Shown: piece by piece, positions 62,524-64,000 of the stretch | Position numbering within the stretch: position 1 is the first letter of the stretch | Layout: each line of letters begins with the position of its first letter | NCBI GenBank assembly: GCA_023853785.1 | Contig: JAJIRX010000557.1 | Span: 1 to 64,000 of the forward strand | Origin: Psilocybe azurescens | Taxonomy: Eukaryota; Basidiomycota; Agaricomycetes; Agaricales; Agrocybaceae | Direction: 5' to 3' | DNA: 64,000 nucleotides | Notes under the pieces: model-generated | Seen by the model: the letters and a program-made list of their open reading frames with translations, nothing else | Databases searched by the model: none | Told to the model about the DNA's origin: nothing | Position numbers and translations under genes: made by a program

Positions 62524-63214
62524 TTAGTAGGGCAATCCTGCAGCGCGGAGTCTGCGCTCCAGTTGGGTACGCCAGTTGACGTATATTCCATTGTTTCGTG
62601 ATGGTGCGTACTGGCAAAGCTCGAACAAAACGAGCTGCTCCTGGAAGCCAGGATTTGGCCAGATATGATCGCGTGCTGAGTCAAGGATAAGATATTGAAA
62701 GCGAGGAGCAATAAGTTTATCATACCAGTTCTGACGACATTGAGCGCTTGAGTAGAATTAATGCGGCGGGAGTACATTACTGCCAAAAGAAAAGTAAGTA
62801 AGGGTTGTCTTGCTTGCGCGAGAATGTGCGTACAGTAAGCGGCAACGACCGCGGCGCTTCTAGAGATGCCTTGCACGCAGTGTACTAAGACTACTCCTCC
62901 AGAGGCCAGAGCACGCTCGATGAAACGGCATGCCGCCGGCAAGTGGATCAAAAGATCCGCATAATCGACGTCTTGGATATTAATTCGTTGGTGGACGATA
63001 CCCGCTTCAGGAAGTTCTGCAGGGATAGGATCCGGGCAGACAGATAGAATATGAGTGATGCGGTTCTCTGCCAATGAACGTGTCGAACGCGCGGCCATGA
63101 TGCTATAGGACATATCACCGTTATTAGTGACTTATCAAATAAAAACGTGCAGAGCCACACTAACTTTCCCAGGAAAAGTCTGTTTTCGACAGCGTTGATA
63201 TTTTTCCAGACCAT
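62524..63214 (-). CDS. Dual-specificity protein phosphatase
   Basis: A Cys-based phosphatase of the atypical DSP family. MVWKNINAVENRLFLG joins across a 62-nt intron to NIMAARSTRSLAENRITHIL, SVCPDPIPAELPEAGIVHQR and INIQDVDYADLLIHLPAACR (general acid Asp in QDVDYAD). The active site is VVLVHCVQGISRSAAVVAAY (HC-x5-R: HCVQGISRS). MYSRRINSTQALNVVRT follows, then ARDHIWPNPGFQEQLVLFEL. The ending ERRLRAAGLPY has its stop at 62,524-62,526. The protein is about 175-180 aa and the frame is intact. It resembles yeast Yvh1 N-terminal and human DUSP12 domains but lacks a zinc-binding C-terminus, so the physiological substrate cannot be stated. An earlier start upstream of 63,214 is possible. Confidence 0.88.
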
Positions 63215-64000
63215 TTTTGAAGAGTGACTCTTGACTAAACTCGACGACTTGGTGGGTTTTTTGGATGACTTTCTTGTTCATTATGGCGCTTGTTATGTAC
63301 CCGCCCAATACAAGGCGGAATCGACCAGTCCCGAATCGTGGCGGAGGTATACACATCCGTGAAGAGCTCTAAGCATAAGCCTTGCTTGCAAGATTGACAA
63401 AAAATGAGGGACTGAATGCAGTGTCAGGTACTCTGAGTGAGATCACAGCAAGCAAATCTGGTGAATGCAGAGGCGGTGCAGACCCTTTGGTTTTCGTAAT
63501 AAACACAAATAGCTGCTCCGTGCCTGCCGCTTAACTACACGTGGGATACCTATTTTGGAAAGGACTTCGGGAAACGATTGAATGTCTATGGCGGTTATAT
63601 GGCGGTGTCCCCACGTTTTCCCAATGACAACCAGAGTTCTTGTTCTGCGTCCGAACATAGACGCCCCTCAATCTTCTTCGGACATCTAGATTACCGGAAT
63701 ATTGCGTAAATTCACGACATGATAAGCGCCAATGTACTTGCTGACCTCATTAATTGAGCAACAATTTTACAATTTCATCCGTTAAATGGAAGCCTCATTC
63801 CATTGTTTCTTTTCTAGTCGCAAAATAAAACATATCTCGCCGAACCAGATTTTACTAAATTTCGGGATTTGCTCATCGCGGTCCCAGAAACTTGGCTTTC
63901 GTGGAGGTACGTCGACGTCTGGTATTCATGGAAGCATGAAAAGTTGGAGAAGTGATGGTGTTCCGCCTTGATCGATGGCACTCAGTTTTTCATGAACATT
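63215..64000. other. Terminal region without a supported gene
   Basis: 786 bp at the end of the window, presumably the phosphatase promoter and the start of a neighbour. A minus-strand frame at 63,443-63,658 is Arg/His-rich with no recognisable domain. The + strand frame at 63,786-63,971 runs to the window end with no motif. Neither is supported. Confidence 0.4.

Noticed and set aside
63443..63658. Arg-rich minus-strand frame near the right end
   Set aside because: No domain or family resemblance and it lies in the probable promoter of the phosphatase gene.

Overview
The window reads as nuclear DNA of a mushroom-forming basidiomycete (Agaricomycetes). About 23 protein genes are packed head-to-tail or back-to-back. 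They are split by many 47-90 nt introns with GT(A/G)NGT donors, and their proteins have fungal orthologs (Fmp27, Sec15, Dpb2, Cft2, Rex3, Lag1, Sur1, Ura3). The call rests on gene content, intron style and remembered family features; no database was searched.

Layout. Positions 1 to about 7,700 form an AT-rich, gene-poor island. It holds non-autonomous DNA transposon-like elements: a 1.8 kb element with inverted ends of about 300 bp, a small GC-rich palindromic element, and three copies of a roughly 300 bp fold-back MITE. Two of those MITEs sit in tandem and share the same 8-bp target duplication. From 7,700 to the end the DNA is gene-dense: a coiled-coil protein, a Tma17-like protein, the SDT1-type pyrimidine nucleotidase, ribosomal protein eL6, COX18, a centromeric histone H3 (CENP-A), a YDR514C/Gfd2-like exonuclease-fold protein, ceramide synthase, REX3-type RNA exonuclease, PHAF1/UPF0183, DNA polymerase epsilon subunit B, the giant bridge-like lipid-transfer protein FMP27, a DUF2985 membrane protein, URA3, PUS7, an MFS transporter, a SUR1-type glycosyltransferase, an HSL-family alpha/beta hydrolase, CPSF100/CFT2, alpha-tubulin, a GPP/DOG-type HAD phosphatase, exocyst SEC15, ARF1 and a dual-specificity phosphatase.

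The genes are housekeeping rather than a pathway cluster. Loose themes are sphingolipid synthesis (LAG1, SUR1), lipid transfer and secretion (FMP27, SEC15, ARF1), RNA processing (CFT2, PUS7, REX3) and chromosome replication and segregation (DPB2, CENP-A, tubulin). Several pairs share short divergent promoters (SDT1/eL6, CENP-A/YDR514C-like, PHAF1/DPB2, URA3/PUS7, hydrolase/CFT2).

The strongest anomaly is technical or evolutionary. At least a dozen conserved genes carry single-base frame breaks, nearly all of them one base missing from a homopolymer or short repeat, while eL6, URA3, SUR1, ARF1, alpha-tubulin and others are intact. Uncorrected sequencing indels are the simplest explanation, so these genes are annotated as real genes with interrupted frames. 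I did not find a convincing undescribed multi-gene system. The most interesting biology is the nested MITE pair, the easily missed CENP-A gene and the RGG-box insertion in PUS7.
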